Positions 33,821 through 44,608 are shown, counted from the stretch's first letter. The stretch is DNA of 64,000 bases from Nemertoderma westbladi (GCA_032718475.1 JAUCBJ010000533.1:115057-179056); one strand, 5' to 3'. Notes: generated by a model from the sequence alone, not told the origin. Made by a program: numbers and translations.

Positions 33821-33824
33821 GGGT

Positions 33825-33944
33825 GCTGGTCACCTCGCCGCACTGCCACTTCGCCGCAAGTCATCTCGCCGCATATAATGTGCGGCGAGGTGTCTTGCGG
33901 CGAGGTGACCTGCGGCGAAGTGGCAGTGCGGCGAGGTGACCAGC
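33825..33944. repeat. 120-bp GC-rich palindrome
   Basis: Perfect 34-bp arms (33825-33858 and 33911-33944, beginning GCTGGTCACCTCGCCGCACT) enclose a second hairpin CTCGCCGCA/TGCGGCGAG (33865-33889). The motif TCGCCGCA or its complement TGCGGCGA occurs in all segments, so it behaves as both tandem and inverted repeat. It stands out sharply from the AT-rich surroundings. Confidence 0.93.
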
Positions 33945-34224
33945 AGCCAAAAAAATGTCCATCGGTACACCATTGTGAAAATACCTACGGTATTTATTTA
34001 TGTATTCATGTAAGTCCTGAAGTCTGTCTGTCTGTTACATTTGTCGATCGACCAACATCTTTGTATTGTATTTTTAAATATTGGTAGTTTGATAGTGTAC
34101 GGGTTTGACTAAATACGCCACCGACAACCACCGACACCTTTCGCATACCACCGACAACAAAAGACACAAACCGACAGGTAAAATCACAAACCGACAGTAT
34201 ACTGACAACTTCGCAGCTTCGGCA

Positions 34225-35020
34225 ATGTTAGTAAACTATTTCAGTGCATGATTATACAATTTTTATTTCCAGTCCAAATATTTATAACAAATTATACCCA
34301 GTAAAAAATCCCCATGCGTAACGCATTAGTGCCACATCAGCACATGCAACATTCGTAAAAGGCTGAAAGGTGCGTGGAATGTTATTTAAGATTCGTGAAG
34401 CCTTCGTCAGTGGTTCGTCAGTCCGAATAATTTAGGTAACGAATGCGTATAGTATTCGTATCGCATGTGAGATTTCACTTGTCAATATATTCGTGGCTCA
34501 TCATTCGTGCCACATGTGATACGAATGCTTCCACTCCACGCAAAAAATAATTCGTGGTTCATTCGTTCGTGGCACATCATGCATAGCCGCGCCACGCTTA
34601 AAATTATTCGTGGTCCATTCGTGACGTGACGCATTCGATACGCGTGCAAAGCATTCTCAATTAGAGTACCGGTACATACTGTAATTTGGCCAATCACAAT
34701 TCGGCAAATAATCGAACATGGTGTTATTTAGTTTTTAGTTAATACTTAGTATCGTTCAAAGGCGCTTTGAAAGCTTATGTAAACCTGTTCCCTTTACCAA
34801 CATGCTTTATATAATATCTAGAGGTAATGTACTGTAGGCTAGGTGAGATAAATAAAATGACAACATAAAACTACTGCAGTAACTTAGGGAACTACAGTAT
34901 GTATGTAGGCAGGCACCGACCCCCCCACCCTTAGTTATACATATTTGTAGTATTAGTAGTCATATTTGGACTGGAAATAAAAATTGTATAATCATGTACT
35001 GAACTGCTGAAATAGTGTAC
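34225..35020. mobile_element. Inverted-repeat element with ~52-bp arms
   Basis: The left arm AACTATTTCAGTGCATGATT...TTTTTATTTCCAGTCCAAAT (34232-34281) pairs with 34966-35018 (ATTTGGACTGGAAATAAAAA...GCTGAAATAGT), with one indel. The interior has recurrent ATTCGTGGC/GCCACGAAT-type words (34320-34640). The left flank carries repeated ACCGACA words (34120-34200). No protein. Confidence 0.7.
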
Positions 35021-35518
35021 CGGTACGTTTTAGATAGTTACAGTAGAAATATATTGTTCCATTTGTATCATATAGGCAGGCCTAATGTTTTATTTTATTT
35101 TATTGCAATAAACAGATAAACAATCTGACAATCATACTGTCATGGCATCGGTACGACGGTACGGTACCGGTACGGTAACGAACGGTACAATCTGACAGTA
35201 CACTGGTTAGCTGGTACAGGTACTACTGTACTAAGAAATAAAAATATAATAATGCTGTATTAGTATTGTAGTCATAGTTCATAGTCTGATAGTCGGAGAT
35301 AATGATGTAGGCCTATTGTATACGTACTCAGGTACATAGGCCTACTTTTCCTTATTTAGCATATTACAGTATTAATGAAAATCGTCTTGCTTAATAATGT
35401 CAATGTTTATACCTCTCTCATCTCTGCCAGTCTGCTCTACATCTGCTTGCATTTAGATTAATATAGAATACACAATATATTATATTAATTGATTGCCCTA
35501 CTCCAACCACGTTCTGAT
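35021..35518 (+). promoter_or_regulatory. 5' flank of the Sbf gene
   Basis: Contains a degenerate (CGGTAC)n cluster at 35150-35190, then AT-rich sequence up to the initiator ATG. Core promoter elements cannot be assigned; a non-coding first exon further upstream is possible. Confidence 0.35.
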
Positions 35519-36967
35519 ATGTCTCGTCTCGCCGACTACTTTGTCGTAGTCGGCTACGACCCCGACGTGGAACGTGGCGGCCTTCAAGGCGACGGGAAAA
35601 TCCTACAGCGATTCCCGGAGGAGGATTGGCCGGACTGCGTGTTCCACCCGGGGATCGAGCACTTCTGCCAACCCCAGGGGTGGAAGTTGAGTCGCGAGAG
35701 ACGCGATCCAACCTTCTTCGTCTCGGTTCTCACTGACATCTCGGCGGAGCGACACTTCTGCGCCTGTCTCACCTTCCACGAGAAAGTGGCCACGCAAGTC
35801 GATGACAGACCTCACGAAGCAGACGAAGAGGCTGAAGATTGCGGGGAAGAAACCTCCTTCATTCCCGCCAAACAGATGTTTATGTTCGCGCCCAAATCAA
35901 TCGTCCTCATATCTCGACTTAACTACTTCGACACCTTCCGAAACTGCCTCGGACTCATCTTCACTTCCTTCGTAGAAGACAACAAATCGTCTTCGTCACC
36001 AGAGGAGATAATTGGCAACATCCTCGGAAACATCCAGATCCCCCCTCCGGGTGGGGCTCAGGTCTCGTTCCGCTTGGGCAACACCGACAGCCAGGTGATC
36101 CAACCCCCGTGCAGCGACACGCTACCCACCTCGGGACACACCGTCGCCCTCCTCTTCCGCCAACTCGGTGTCTCCAACTGCATCTTCCTATTCGCCGCCG
36201 CGCTCACCGACCATAAAATCCTCTTCCAATCGACCAGCTACAACCGTTTAACCGAAGCCGGTCAGTCGCTGATCGCTCTCCTCTACCCCTTCAAGTACAG
36301 CTACGTCTACATCCCAGTCCTTCCAGTCTCCCTCCTCGATGTTCTCTCGACCCCGACTCCCTTCATCATGGGTATGCACGCGTCCGTCAACCACGATCGC
36401 TCCGACCTTCTCGACGTGATCGTGGTGGACCTGGACGGGGGCACCGTCGTGGTCCCCGAGTCTAGCAACCTCTGCCTCATCCCGGACCCCATGAGTTCCA
36501 GACTTTCCGACTCGCTTATCTCCGTTTTACATCCCGATCTTCTGTACGCCGACCACCAATTCCCTCCGGCACACAACAGCTTCAAGAAGACCACCACCGC
36601 GCTCCTCGATAAAGAGATTCGCGCGATCTTCCTCAGACTCTTCGCGGAGCTCCTCTACGGCTACCGTAACTGCCTCACAATCATACGGATTCACCCGAAA
36701 CCCGTAATCACCTTCAACAAACAGATGTTCATGTCCCTCCGCGGACTCACCGACGACGACTTCCTCACTCGGCTCCTCGACTCGATGGGGTTTCACGAGT
36801 TCATACAGGAGCGGGGCGCTCCCTACCGGCCCTGCGACGTGTTCGACGACCTCACCGCCCACATACAGACGCTGTTGGAGGGCGAGAGGGACGACCATCA
36901 CAGGTCCTTGAGGAATATACACGACCTGGGGAAGCAACTCTATCAGAATGAGAACCCATCCAATCAG
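35519..36967 (+). CDS. Sbf: Sbf / MTMR5-13 pseudophosphatase, coding exon 1 (DENN module)
   Basis: SET-binding factor proteins are catalytically dead myotubularins that dimerise with active MTMR2-type 3-phosphoinositide phosphatases and act as DENN-domain Rab exchange factors on endosomes. This exon encodes residues 1-483: uDENN from MSRLADYFVVVGYD (the canonical family N-terminus), central DENN (FAPKSIVLISRLNYFDTFRN; LTDHKILFQS; LIALLYPFKYSYVYIPVLP) and dDENN (residues about 345-430). ATG 35519 is chosen because homology starts exactly there; the frame continues upstream only with a non-ATG codon. It ends CAATCAG/GTGAGT in phase 0. A 22-G run begins 36 bp into the intron. Base composition is much more GC-rich than the flanks. 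Confidence 0.94.
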
Positions 36968-37002
36968 GTGAGTCGAACTGTCTATGTCTAACACAGATAG
37001 AA

Positions 37003-37256
37003 GGGGGGGGGGGGGGGGGGGGGGCTGGACGTAATAAAAATTGATCCCTCTCCAGGGGAAATTCGACGCAAATAACAGCTGGTTACTCTCAAAAATAAAA
37101 CTGTAACCTGTTCTATTGTGTTAAGTTTATTGTTTTGGTTAAAATAACGTCCCACTGTAATCTGCTCCTTTCCCTAAATTGAGAATTTAATTTAACATTG
37201 AGGCGGGATATTAATTCGCAAAGACGGGATTTGTGGCCAGTTTCCCCCCGGTCTGT
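37003..37256. repeat. Dispersed repeat copy 2 (poly(G)...C-rich end)
   Basis: Second copy of the element at 4500-4770: a 22-G run (37003-37024), then AATAAAAATTGATCCCTCTC and CAGGGGAAATTCGACGC, ending GGCCAGTTTCCCCCC. The terminal C run has shrunk to six. Confidence 0.85.
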
Positions 37257-37286
37257 CGTTAGGCTGTCTCGTCTAACGACAGACCC
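37250..37286. repeat. 12-bp-stem hairpin abutting the dispersed repeat
   Basis: GGTCTGTCGTTA and TAACGACAGACC are perfect reverse complements around a 12-base loop, immediately after the C run. Confidence 0.85.
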
Positions 37287-37401
37287 AGACTGCCAAAGTA
37301 CCTCCAATTAGTAATTACCGTTTCGGACACCGTTTAGTGTTAGTAGGAAGAGCGAGTTGTTATGAAACTCATTATTACTTCATATAGAACAACATATCAC
37401 A

Positions 37402-39246
37402 TCACCGGAGTACAGTATATGGGTCAATGCCAACCATATTATCGACCAATGTCCCGTACATGATTTTTGAAATTTGTTGACTTTTGAATTTAACTTTGAG
37501 AATTTGCCATAGTGATGGTTAGAAAGAGCGATAATTTCTGCATTTGAAACCAGAAAGTGCCCCAACAATTTCTTGGCCGTTATTGAGAGAAACGTTCCGG
37601 AATGCAAAAATTTAGAAAATTTTTTTGTCACGTATATATGGGGAATTTATTAATAATTTTTCGTACTTTATGTCCATATTCTTGAAAATTTGAAGTAACA
37701 GTCGTTTAATGGTGGTATTGAGGTGTCCGGCAAGAGATATCAGATAGAAGTGGGAAGATTTCTGGTGAGAAAAAATTTACAAATTCTAGAACTAAAAATA
37801 AATTTTTCATAGAATGACAACACAAAGTTTCACTTTCTGGGAAACTTTGTCGTGAAAAGTGAGACTAATTGTTTTTTTTCCTGTTAATAACATTGTGATA
37901 CACAAAACTGCTGCATATGGTCAACTGAAAACCGTTATTTTATATCAAAAAAATTAGTTTGAAAATGTAAATAGACAGTTTTTTCATGTCATGTACGGGA
38001 CATATTGATTAAGTATTGAAAGGTCGGGTAAAGGATAGCTATTGGATAGCATATTGATATAGTATAGGAAGGAATTTACATGGAAACTATTATTATAAAT
38101 TTTGACATTTATTTTCCAATTAAAAACAAATCACAAAATTCTCCAAACAACTCCTCCGTACTAGAATTTAAGTCCAGTTTATCGTCCTTCCCACTGCCAA
38201 CTCCTGTTCCATCCCCAACTTACATCCCACTCTCAACTACTGCCCCAATCTCAAAACAATTTCCACAAACAGTTAATTTGGTAATAAATTCATTTGGTCT
38301 GTTGTCAATTAAGAGGAAGGAGCGGTTACAGTTTATCTGTGACTGGTAAGCCCCCAACCATTAATTAAATGTGAGTAATTAATTGTTTTAACTAGGCCTA
38401 TGATTAACTTCTGCCCCCAACACAATGTCAAGTAGTGTGGGACATCCTGTCACGTTATGGGACATGGTAGTTTTTTTTCAACCTGGCCAAATAAATGTTT
38501 ACGTAGCAGTCTCACTGATACAACCGATACATGGCAAAACTATCTGAGAAATGGATGTGGTGATCTAAATCTTCTAAATCTTTATTATAAGTTCGCGTTT
38601 TCTGATAGAAAACCTCCGTTAAGTATATGGGACACTTTTTTGGACCAATTTGGAGACGCTCACACAATTTATTTATATGAACCGCTAAACCACCAAAAAT
38701 TGGCAATCTAATTGAAACACTTGGAAGAATATGAGTGGGAGTGTCAACACATCGGGTTAATGACCCATATTTGACAATTTATTTGCTATTAAATTAATCA
38801 TTTACCGAGTGTCACGACATTATGTGACAAAAAATCGGACCACGTTCAATTTTTTTTTGTATTTCTGATATCTCCAATTTACTACGAAGCTACGTTTATT
38901 TGTTCACAGGAATTATACTCAGCCAGCAGGGATATTAATCGTTTGGCACCTGAATTGTAACTTTAAATTTTAATGGCCAAATTGAGCCCGTAATTACAAT
39001 CATAACATTTCAAAAATGTCCCCGTAAGTGACGATTTTTTTAAATTCTTTGTAGCTTTTTCTACAACGAACTGTGGTTTCAGTGTATCACAGCAGGAGGG
39101 GACCGATTGTTGTGTATCAGCTGGCGATCAAATTATCAAAGCCACCCGACCATTCATTCTCGAATGATTTACATTTTGTATATTTTTTGTCCTGTACGTG
39201 ACTTAGTCAATATGGTTGACATTGACCCATATATTGTACTGGAGTA
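37402..39246. mobile_element. 1.84-kb element with ~60-bp terminal inverted repeats
   Basis: Left end GGAGTACAGTATATGGGTCA, ATGCCAACCATATT...GTCCCGTACATGA; right end is its reverse complement (GTCCTGTACGTGACT...AATATGGTTGACATTGACCC). Both ends hold TATATGGGTCAATG. The interior repeats GGGACAT words (38440, 38460, 38630). Two short open frames (38080-38349, 38457-38711) have no transposase features. A non-autonomous DNA transposon of unassigned superfamily. Confidence 0.8.
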
Positions 39247-39605
39247 ATGTAGTCTTTACAATCCTAAACTAAAGTCCATTTGTTTATAGATTTATTTATA
39301 CATTATGTAAAAACAATAACAAATACACCAAACAATGTACCGGTATAAAGGTATTGTCCAACATAACATATAGGATTACCCCTAAAGCTTTGCAGCTTAT
39401 TTCCAAGGGGGTCCTTTATGTTACTTGGTTACAAATACAATATTACACTACGCTAACCTAAAACCAATATAAAACGTAATTACACTATGTACATGTACAA
39501 CTTTACCGAGAGCGTGACAATGCCCGACTCAACGATAAAGATGTAATGTACAGAACAATTTATTATAAAACGTAATTACAGTATAAATAGTAAATAATTA
39601 ATAAA

Positions 39606-40673
39606 CTAATAACTTACTGTAGGACTATTGTACCTATTTTTACATTGCACACGGAGATGAGATTTAACTGCAGATTTAAAAGAATGTTGATTATTTAGGT
39701 TTTTAATTTCATTAGGCAGAGCGTTCCAATTTTTAATGCCGTTAAAAAAGAAAGTATCAGATTCAAAGGATTTACAATTCGGGAGGTAGAAGTTTGAAGC
39801 ACTAGCTCTGGTACTGTAAGAGTGTGTATCGCGTACTCTGTTGAATTTTTGATTTAGGTAATTGGGACATTTACCATTATACACTTTATGCACATGGTTA
39901 AGGCGTAGCTGCTTAACTCTACTATCTAAGTTAAGTAGTCCAGATTCAGAAAAGTCATCTGGAGTTAGGTGGTGCCTAGGTTTGTAGTCTTTAATAAATC
40001 GTACTACTTTATTCTGAGCTACTTGTAATTTACATTTAAGCTGTTTGGTTAAGCCTTCATACCAAGAAGAGCACGCATAGTCCATGTGACACTGTATTAA
40101 AGAAGAGCAAAGTAACTTGCGGGAGTCGGTGTTCAAACTATTTTTATTTCTGTATAGAAACCTAAGCCTACTGTTAACTTTCGAGAAAATATTTTTCACT
40201 GTACTTTCTCCTGATAAGCAGTTATCCAATGTGGCGCCTAAATATTTAACTTCCTTTTTATTTTCAATCTTATGTCCATTACTAGTGACTTCAAACTTAG
40301 TTACCTTCTTTAACTTTCTTTTGGAACCAAACAAAATACTTTCAGTTTTACCGTAGTGAATGGATAGCTTATTATCAACCAACCACTCATTACAGGATTC
40401 TAGAACTGCACTTAACTTTTGGGAAATATGGATAGGATCTTTATGAGAGAAAATAAGAGCACTGTCGTCGGCATATAAAATGAGTTTAAAATCGGGATCT
40501 ATACTACTTATCATATCATTTACATAGCATACAAAAAGCAGAGGACCTAATATGCTACCTTGCGGTACACCACAGGTAATCTCTTGTACAGTAGACCGCG
40601 ATTTGCTAATGACTACAGTTTGACCTCTGTCTGACAGGTAGGACTTGAACCAGTCTATAGAACCTACACCCAT
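39606..40673 (-). pseudogene. LINE RT palm/thumb and C-terminus (after internal deletion)
   Basis: 355 codons: WFKSYLSDRGQ, then the B box CGVPQGSILGPLLFVCYVND, catalytic YADD (LILYADDSAL), NKLSIHYGKTE, VKYLGATLDN, LIQCHMDYACSSWY and the tail HSYSTRASASNFYLP...WNALPNEIKNLN. The preceding A box (usually FLDLSKAFD) is absent, which shows the deletion relative to the upstream frame. Without it the RT cannot be active. Confidence 0.88.
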
Positions 40674-42769
40674 CAGTCTGGTACTACATTATCTACGATA
40701 GAGTAATTAATAATAAAAGTAATAGGCACTTTAAGTACTTCAGCACCATCCTTAAGAAAACGGGCAGGTATTAGGTCTAGACCGGTACTTTTTGAGGCTG
40801 ATAGGCTAAGTAGATTTTTAAAAACGAAATCCTCAGAAACGGGTTTTAAAAATAACTTTTCTGAATTTTGTAACTTTTCTAAATAAAAATTATTTAGAGT
40901 TTCGGACCCTATACTATATTTATTACTTGATAACGGTAATTTCTTAACTAAATTAGAGGCAACATTAGTAAAATAATTATTAAATAAATTACTAACTAGA
41001 GTATGATCATGAATCAGCTCACCGTTGTCTTGCAGAACAATATTCGATTTAGATTTAAGGTTTTTATAACCTAAAGATTTTAGGGTAGACCATAGACTTT
41101 TTGGATTATCTTTATTCTCACTTATTTTGTTGTACAAATATTCAGATTTAGCTTTTTTTATTTCCCGTTGGACAAGGTTTCTATATTTGCAGTAATTATT
41201 ATAATCAGCTAAAACACGGTATTTCCTAAATTTATACAAATAGTTATCTCTTTCTCTGATATTACTAAGAATACCCGAGGTCATCCAGGGCTCAGTGCGT
41301 TGTTTAAGACTAATTTCTTTAATTGGTGCTACAGTATTAAGTGCCTTTAAAAATATATCTTTAAAAACAGTGTACGCAAGGTTAATGTCAGCGGCCTTAA
41401 AACAGGGTTCCCAGTCAGAATTAACTAATAAACTTAAAAAGCGTTCCTTGCTGTAATTTTTCATAGACCTAACTGTTACTGTTTTATGATCCCCGAAAAA
41501 AGATTTTTGTGTCTTTCTTGTGCAAAAAACTATAAAATGATCGCTTAGACCTATAGGTAAAACCCCAGATTGAGAAATAATATCGGTATTATTACAAAGG
41601 ATGTGATCTAGTAAAGTAGAAGTTTTACTGGTAATTCTGGTAGAATCTCGAATAATTTGTTTTAAACCAAACAAATTTAAAATACTTTGGTACTGTTTAC
41701 AGATGGGGGATGCTTTGTGATGGTAACAGATATTAAAATCACCTAAGAAATATATTTCACAGTCTGACCTAAGATTACATAAAATTGTATTTTCAAAATT
41801 TTGCAAAAAATCTGATTGTTTAGGGGGCCGATATAAAGTACCGATTAAAATAGGTTTAGTTTTAGGAAGTAAAAGTTCCACCAGTAAAACTTCGTCACAA
41901 GTCTCTAAATCTTCCCTACGATTAAAAGCTAAATCACATCGAATGTAAGTACAGACACCACCACCGTGTCTGTCCCTATCCTTACGTAAAACTACGTAAT
42001 TATCAATATAAATTTCTCCATCAGAAACACTATCATCGAGCCAAGTTTCAGAGATTGTTAAAACTGCTGGGTTGGATTTATTGATTAAAATACGAATTTC
42101 GGAAAGTTTTGGAAGCAGAGATCGTGCGTTTAAGTGCAAAAAATGCAGACCTTTTTTCTTAAAAAAATTAAAAGTTTCACTCTCAGCATCACTTGGAGTT
42201 TGCAGAGGCGATGTGAGAAATGAATCGTCGGTTTCTGATTCTAAAATTGTATCATGAAAGGGAAGTTCGGTAAAAATACAGCTATTGCAGAGAAAACTTG
42301 GTTCAAGATTGTTTCTGGTGGAGAATAAATTACTGCGTTTCCTACGGTAACATTTTAAATGTACAAATGTGTCACAACTCTCGCATTGGACGATCTTACT
42401 CCGAGAGTTTGTTCCTCGTTGACAGACGGGACAGTTGATCTTCGGGGCCCGCGTCCTGCTGGGTCCTGGGTTGGTCTCAATATCCCCAGCCAGAGACAGT
42501 AGACAGAGTTTAGCGATTAGGCCTCTAGATCGTGGAGAGGAGACCCAAGATCTTCTTCCCCGACGAGAGCAGTAGAGGCTAAATCCACTCGTCGACCACA
42601 TCTCCGTCGATTCGGCGCGGCAGTTCGAAACGGTAGCGACAGGGTGTTCCGCAAACCAGTCCAATACGGGTATTGGGTGGGTTGCAGGGTTACCCCGCGG
42701 ATCGGATGGTTCTGCCACAACGAAACGACCCAGAACGATGAAAACTGTGGAGATTAAGAGCGGGGACAT
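40673..42769 (-). CDS. LINE ORF: signal-like N-terminus, 2A motif, zinc finger, AP endonuclease, RT start
   Basis: 698 codons from ATG 42769. Residues 1-19 are hydrophobic and signal-peptide-like (MSPLLISTVFIVLGRFVVAE). At 91-103, LSLAGDIETNPGP is a canonical 2A ribosome-skipping motif (D-x-E-x-N-P-G/P). Residues ~112-165 form a PHD-like finger (CPVC, CESC, FVHLKC, FLCNSC). Then the apurinic endonuclease-like domain: HLNARSL, ETWLDD, GTLYRPP, GDFNICYH and LSDHFIV hold the expected Asn, Glu, Asp and SDH catalytic residues. The RT begins with SKSTGLDLIPARFLKD and stops after DNVVPD. The stop overlaps the ATG of the next frame (TGATGG), where ~100 codons of RT fingers/palm seem deleted. No other stops, so a fairly young copy. 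Confidence 0.9.
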   Translation of the reverse strand: MSPLLISTVFIVLGRFVVAEPSDPRGNPATHPIPVLDWFAEHPVATVSNCRAESTEMWSTSGFSLYCSRRGRRSWVSSPRSRGLIAKLCLLSLAGDIETNPGPSRTRAPKINCPVCQRGTNSRSKIVQCESCDTFVHLKCYRRKRSNLFSTRNNLEPSFLCNSCIFTELPFHDTILESETDDSFLTSPLQTPSDAESETFNFFKKKGLHFLHLNARSLLPKLSEIRILINKSNPAVLTISETWLDDSVSDGEIYIDNYVVLRKDRDRHGGGVCTYIRCDLAFNRREDLETCDEVLLVELLLPKTKPILIGTLYRPPKQSDFLQNFENTILCNLRSDCEIYFLGDFNICYHHKASPICKQYQSILNLFGLKQIIRDSTRITSKTSTLLDHILCNNTDIISQSGVLPIGLSDHFIVFCTRKTQKSFFGDHKTVTVRSMKNYSKERFLSLLVNSDWEPCFKAADINLAYTVFKDIFLKALNTVAPIKEISLKQRTEPWMTSGILSNIRERDNYLYKFRKYRVLADYNNYCKYRNLVQREIKKAKSEYLYNKISENKDNPKSLWSTLKSLGYKNLKSKSNIVLQDNGELIHDHTLVSNLFNNYFTNVASNLVKKLPLSSNKYSIGSETLNNFYLEKLQNSEKLFLKPVSEDFVFKNLLSLSASKSTGLDLIPARFLKDGAEVLKVPITFIINYSIVDNVVPD
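42461..42484 (-). other. 2A-like translational recoding site
   Basis: Encodes D-I-E-T-N-P-G-P (residues 96-103 of the LINE frame), preceded by LIAKLCLLSLAG, the hydrophobic context seen in known 2A sequences. In 2A the ribosome releases after Gly and resumes at Pro, which here would separate the signal-like leader (102 residues) from the enzyme. Confidence 0.8.
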
Positions 42770-42800
42770 TGTGCTGTCTGGCTGTAGTCTGACTCAGGGA

Positions 42801-43466
42801 TAAAAACTGTATAGGCCTAGTACCGGTATCTTTCTTGGTCTTATTGTCGGCAGGCCTACAGCTAATATCATTTTCCGTTTACATTTATCTTTTTTTTTTA
42901 TTTACATTTTATCAGTTTACATTTACAGCAGCTTAATTTTGGCTACAACTTCGCTGGTTTTATCATTCTGTTCGGGATATAACGTTTTTATGCAAATCCA
43001 ATTCCTATTTTATTATTTCTTAATTCAAGAAACCGGTGGTAAAAAGTTTATCTTTGTGTTTCGAGATTCATTCAAAATTTCGCACTCTAATACATAAATA
43101 TTAATTTAATGGTTTCACAAATGTTTGCGTTTAGAGTAGTGTTTAAACTTTTTGGGATTCCCGGGATCGGGATTGTAATTTTGGATTAATTTCCTTAATG
43201 TTATTAGTACGGTATATGTGGCGTGGCCGGTGGCGTGGCGGGTTTTGGGCAACACTCACTTTATTTCACACTTCTGAAATATTAGTAAGGTAAAGTTATT
43301 ATAAATTTATTTATAGTTAATTACTGGAAGATTTACTGACATTCAGTAATCCGACATCTCGATATAATCAATAATGTCTATTCTGGTTCAACTAACCAAT
43401 AAATTTACTTAAAAACTATTTATACTTCGGGATCCAAAAATGTCGGGACCTGGATTGCATTTTTCA
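42801..43466. other. Intron sequence between LINE and minisatellite
   Basis: AT-rich; no element recognised. Confidence 0.5.
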
Positions 43467-44608
43467 CCGGAATCCCGTTCGGGACGGGAATCCCGTTCGG
43501 GACCGGAATCCCGTTCGGGACCGGAATCCCGTTCGGGACCGGAATCCCGTTCGGGACCGGAATCCCGTTCGGGACCGGAATCCCGTTCGGGACCGGAATC
43601 CCGTTCGGGACCGGAATCCCGTTCGGGACCGGGATCCCGTTCGGGACCGGAGTCCCATTCGGGACCGGAATCCCGTTCGGGACCGGAGTCCCGTCGGGAC
43701 CGGGATCCCGTTCGGGACCGGGATCCCGTTCGGGACCGGAATCCCGTTCGGGACCGGAATCCCGTTCGGGACCGGAGTCCCGTTCGGGACCGGAATCCCG
43801 TTCGGGACCGGAATCCCGTTCGGGACCGGAATCCTGTTCGGGACCGGAATCCCGTTTGGGACCGGAATCCCGTTCGGGACCGGAATCCCGTTTGGGACCG
43901 GAATCCCGTTCGGGGCCGGAATCCCGTTCGGGACCGGAATCCCGTTCGGGACCGGAGTCCCGTTCGGGGCCGGAATCCCGTTCGGGACCGGAATCCCGTT
44001 CGGGACCGGAATCCCGTTCGGGACCGGAATCCCGTTCGGGAGCGGAATCCCGTTCGGGACAGGAATCCCGTTCGGGACAGGAATCCCGTTCGGGACCGGA
44101 ATCCCGTTCGGGACCGGAATCCCGTTCGGGACCGGAATCCCGTTCGGGACCGGAATCCCGTTCGGGACCGGAATCCCGTTCGGGACCGGAATCCCGTTCG
44201 GGACCGGAATCCCGTTCGGGCCGGTCCGTTCGGGACCGGAATCCCGTTCGGGACCGGAATCCCGTTCGGGACCGGAATCCCGTTCGGGACCGGAATCCCG
44301 TTCGGGACCGGAATCCCGTTCGGGACCGGGATCCCGTTCGGGACCGGAATCCCGTTCGGGACCGGGATCCCGTTCGGGACCGGAGTCCCATTCGGGACCG
44401 GAATCCCGTTCGGGACCGGAGTCCCGTCGGGACCGGGATCCCGTTCGGGACCGGAATCCCGTTCGGGACCGGAATCCCATTCGGGACCGGAATCCCGTTC
44501 GGGACCGGAGTCCCGTCGGGACCGGAATCCCGTTCGGGACCGGAATCCCATTCGGGACCGGGAATCCCGTTCGGGAACGGAACCCCGTTCGGGACCGGAA
44601 TCCCGTTC
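43467..44608. repeat. 18-bp minisatellite, ~63 copies (GGAATCCCGTTCGGGACC)
   Basis: Unit 18 bp with an internal inverted repeat TCCCG-TT-CGGGA. Common variants: GGAGTCCC, GGGATCCC, TCCCATTCGG and a shorter TCCCGTCGGGACC unit (15 bp). Because 18 is a multiple of three and the unit has no stop in most frames, frames of 250-410 codons appear on both strands encoding hexapeptides (SGPESR, RDRNPV, FGTGIP; antisense GPERDS, RTGFRS, PVPNGI). It lies in the Sbf intron and these are not genes. Confidence 0.95.

Larger units (their letters stand above)
39290..42800 (-). mobile_element. CR1-like LINE, antisense in the Sbf intron
   Basis: Near full-length non-LTR retrotransposon, minus strand: one long frame (zinc finger, endonuclease, RT start), a second frame (rest of RT and C-terminus), and a 3' UTR of ~300 bp to the left. 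Being antisense to Sbf, its internal poly(A) signals do not threaten the Sbf transcript. The 3' boundary near 39290 is approximate. Confidence 0.85.

Noticed and set aside
33688-34087. Open frames across the GC-rich palindrome
   Set aside because: Frame openness comes from the palindrome; no protein features.
35489-35518. Ten extra N-terminal codons upstream of the Sbf ATG
   Set aside because: They start with TTG, not ATG, and family homology begins at the ATG at 35519.
38080-38711. Two short open frames as a transposase of the 1.84-kb inverted-repeat element
   Set aside because: No DDE/D motif, no zinc finger, low-complexity Pro/Ser/Thr content; probably chance frames.
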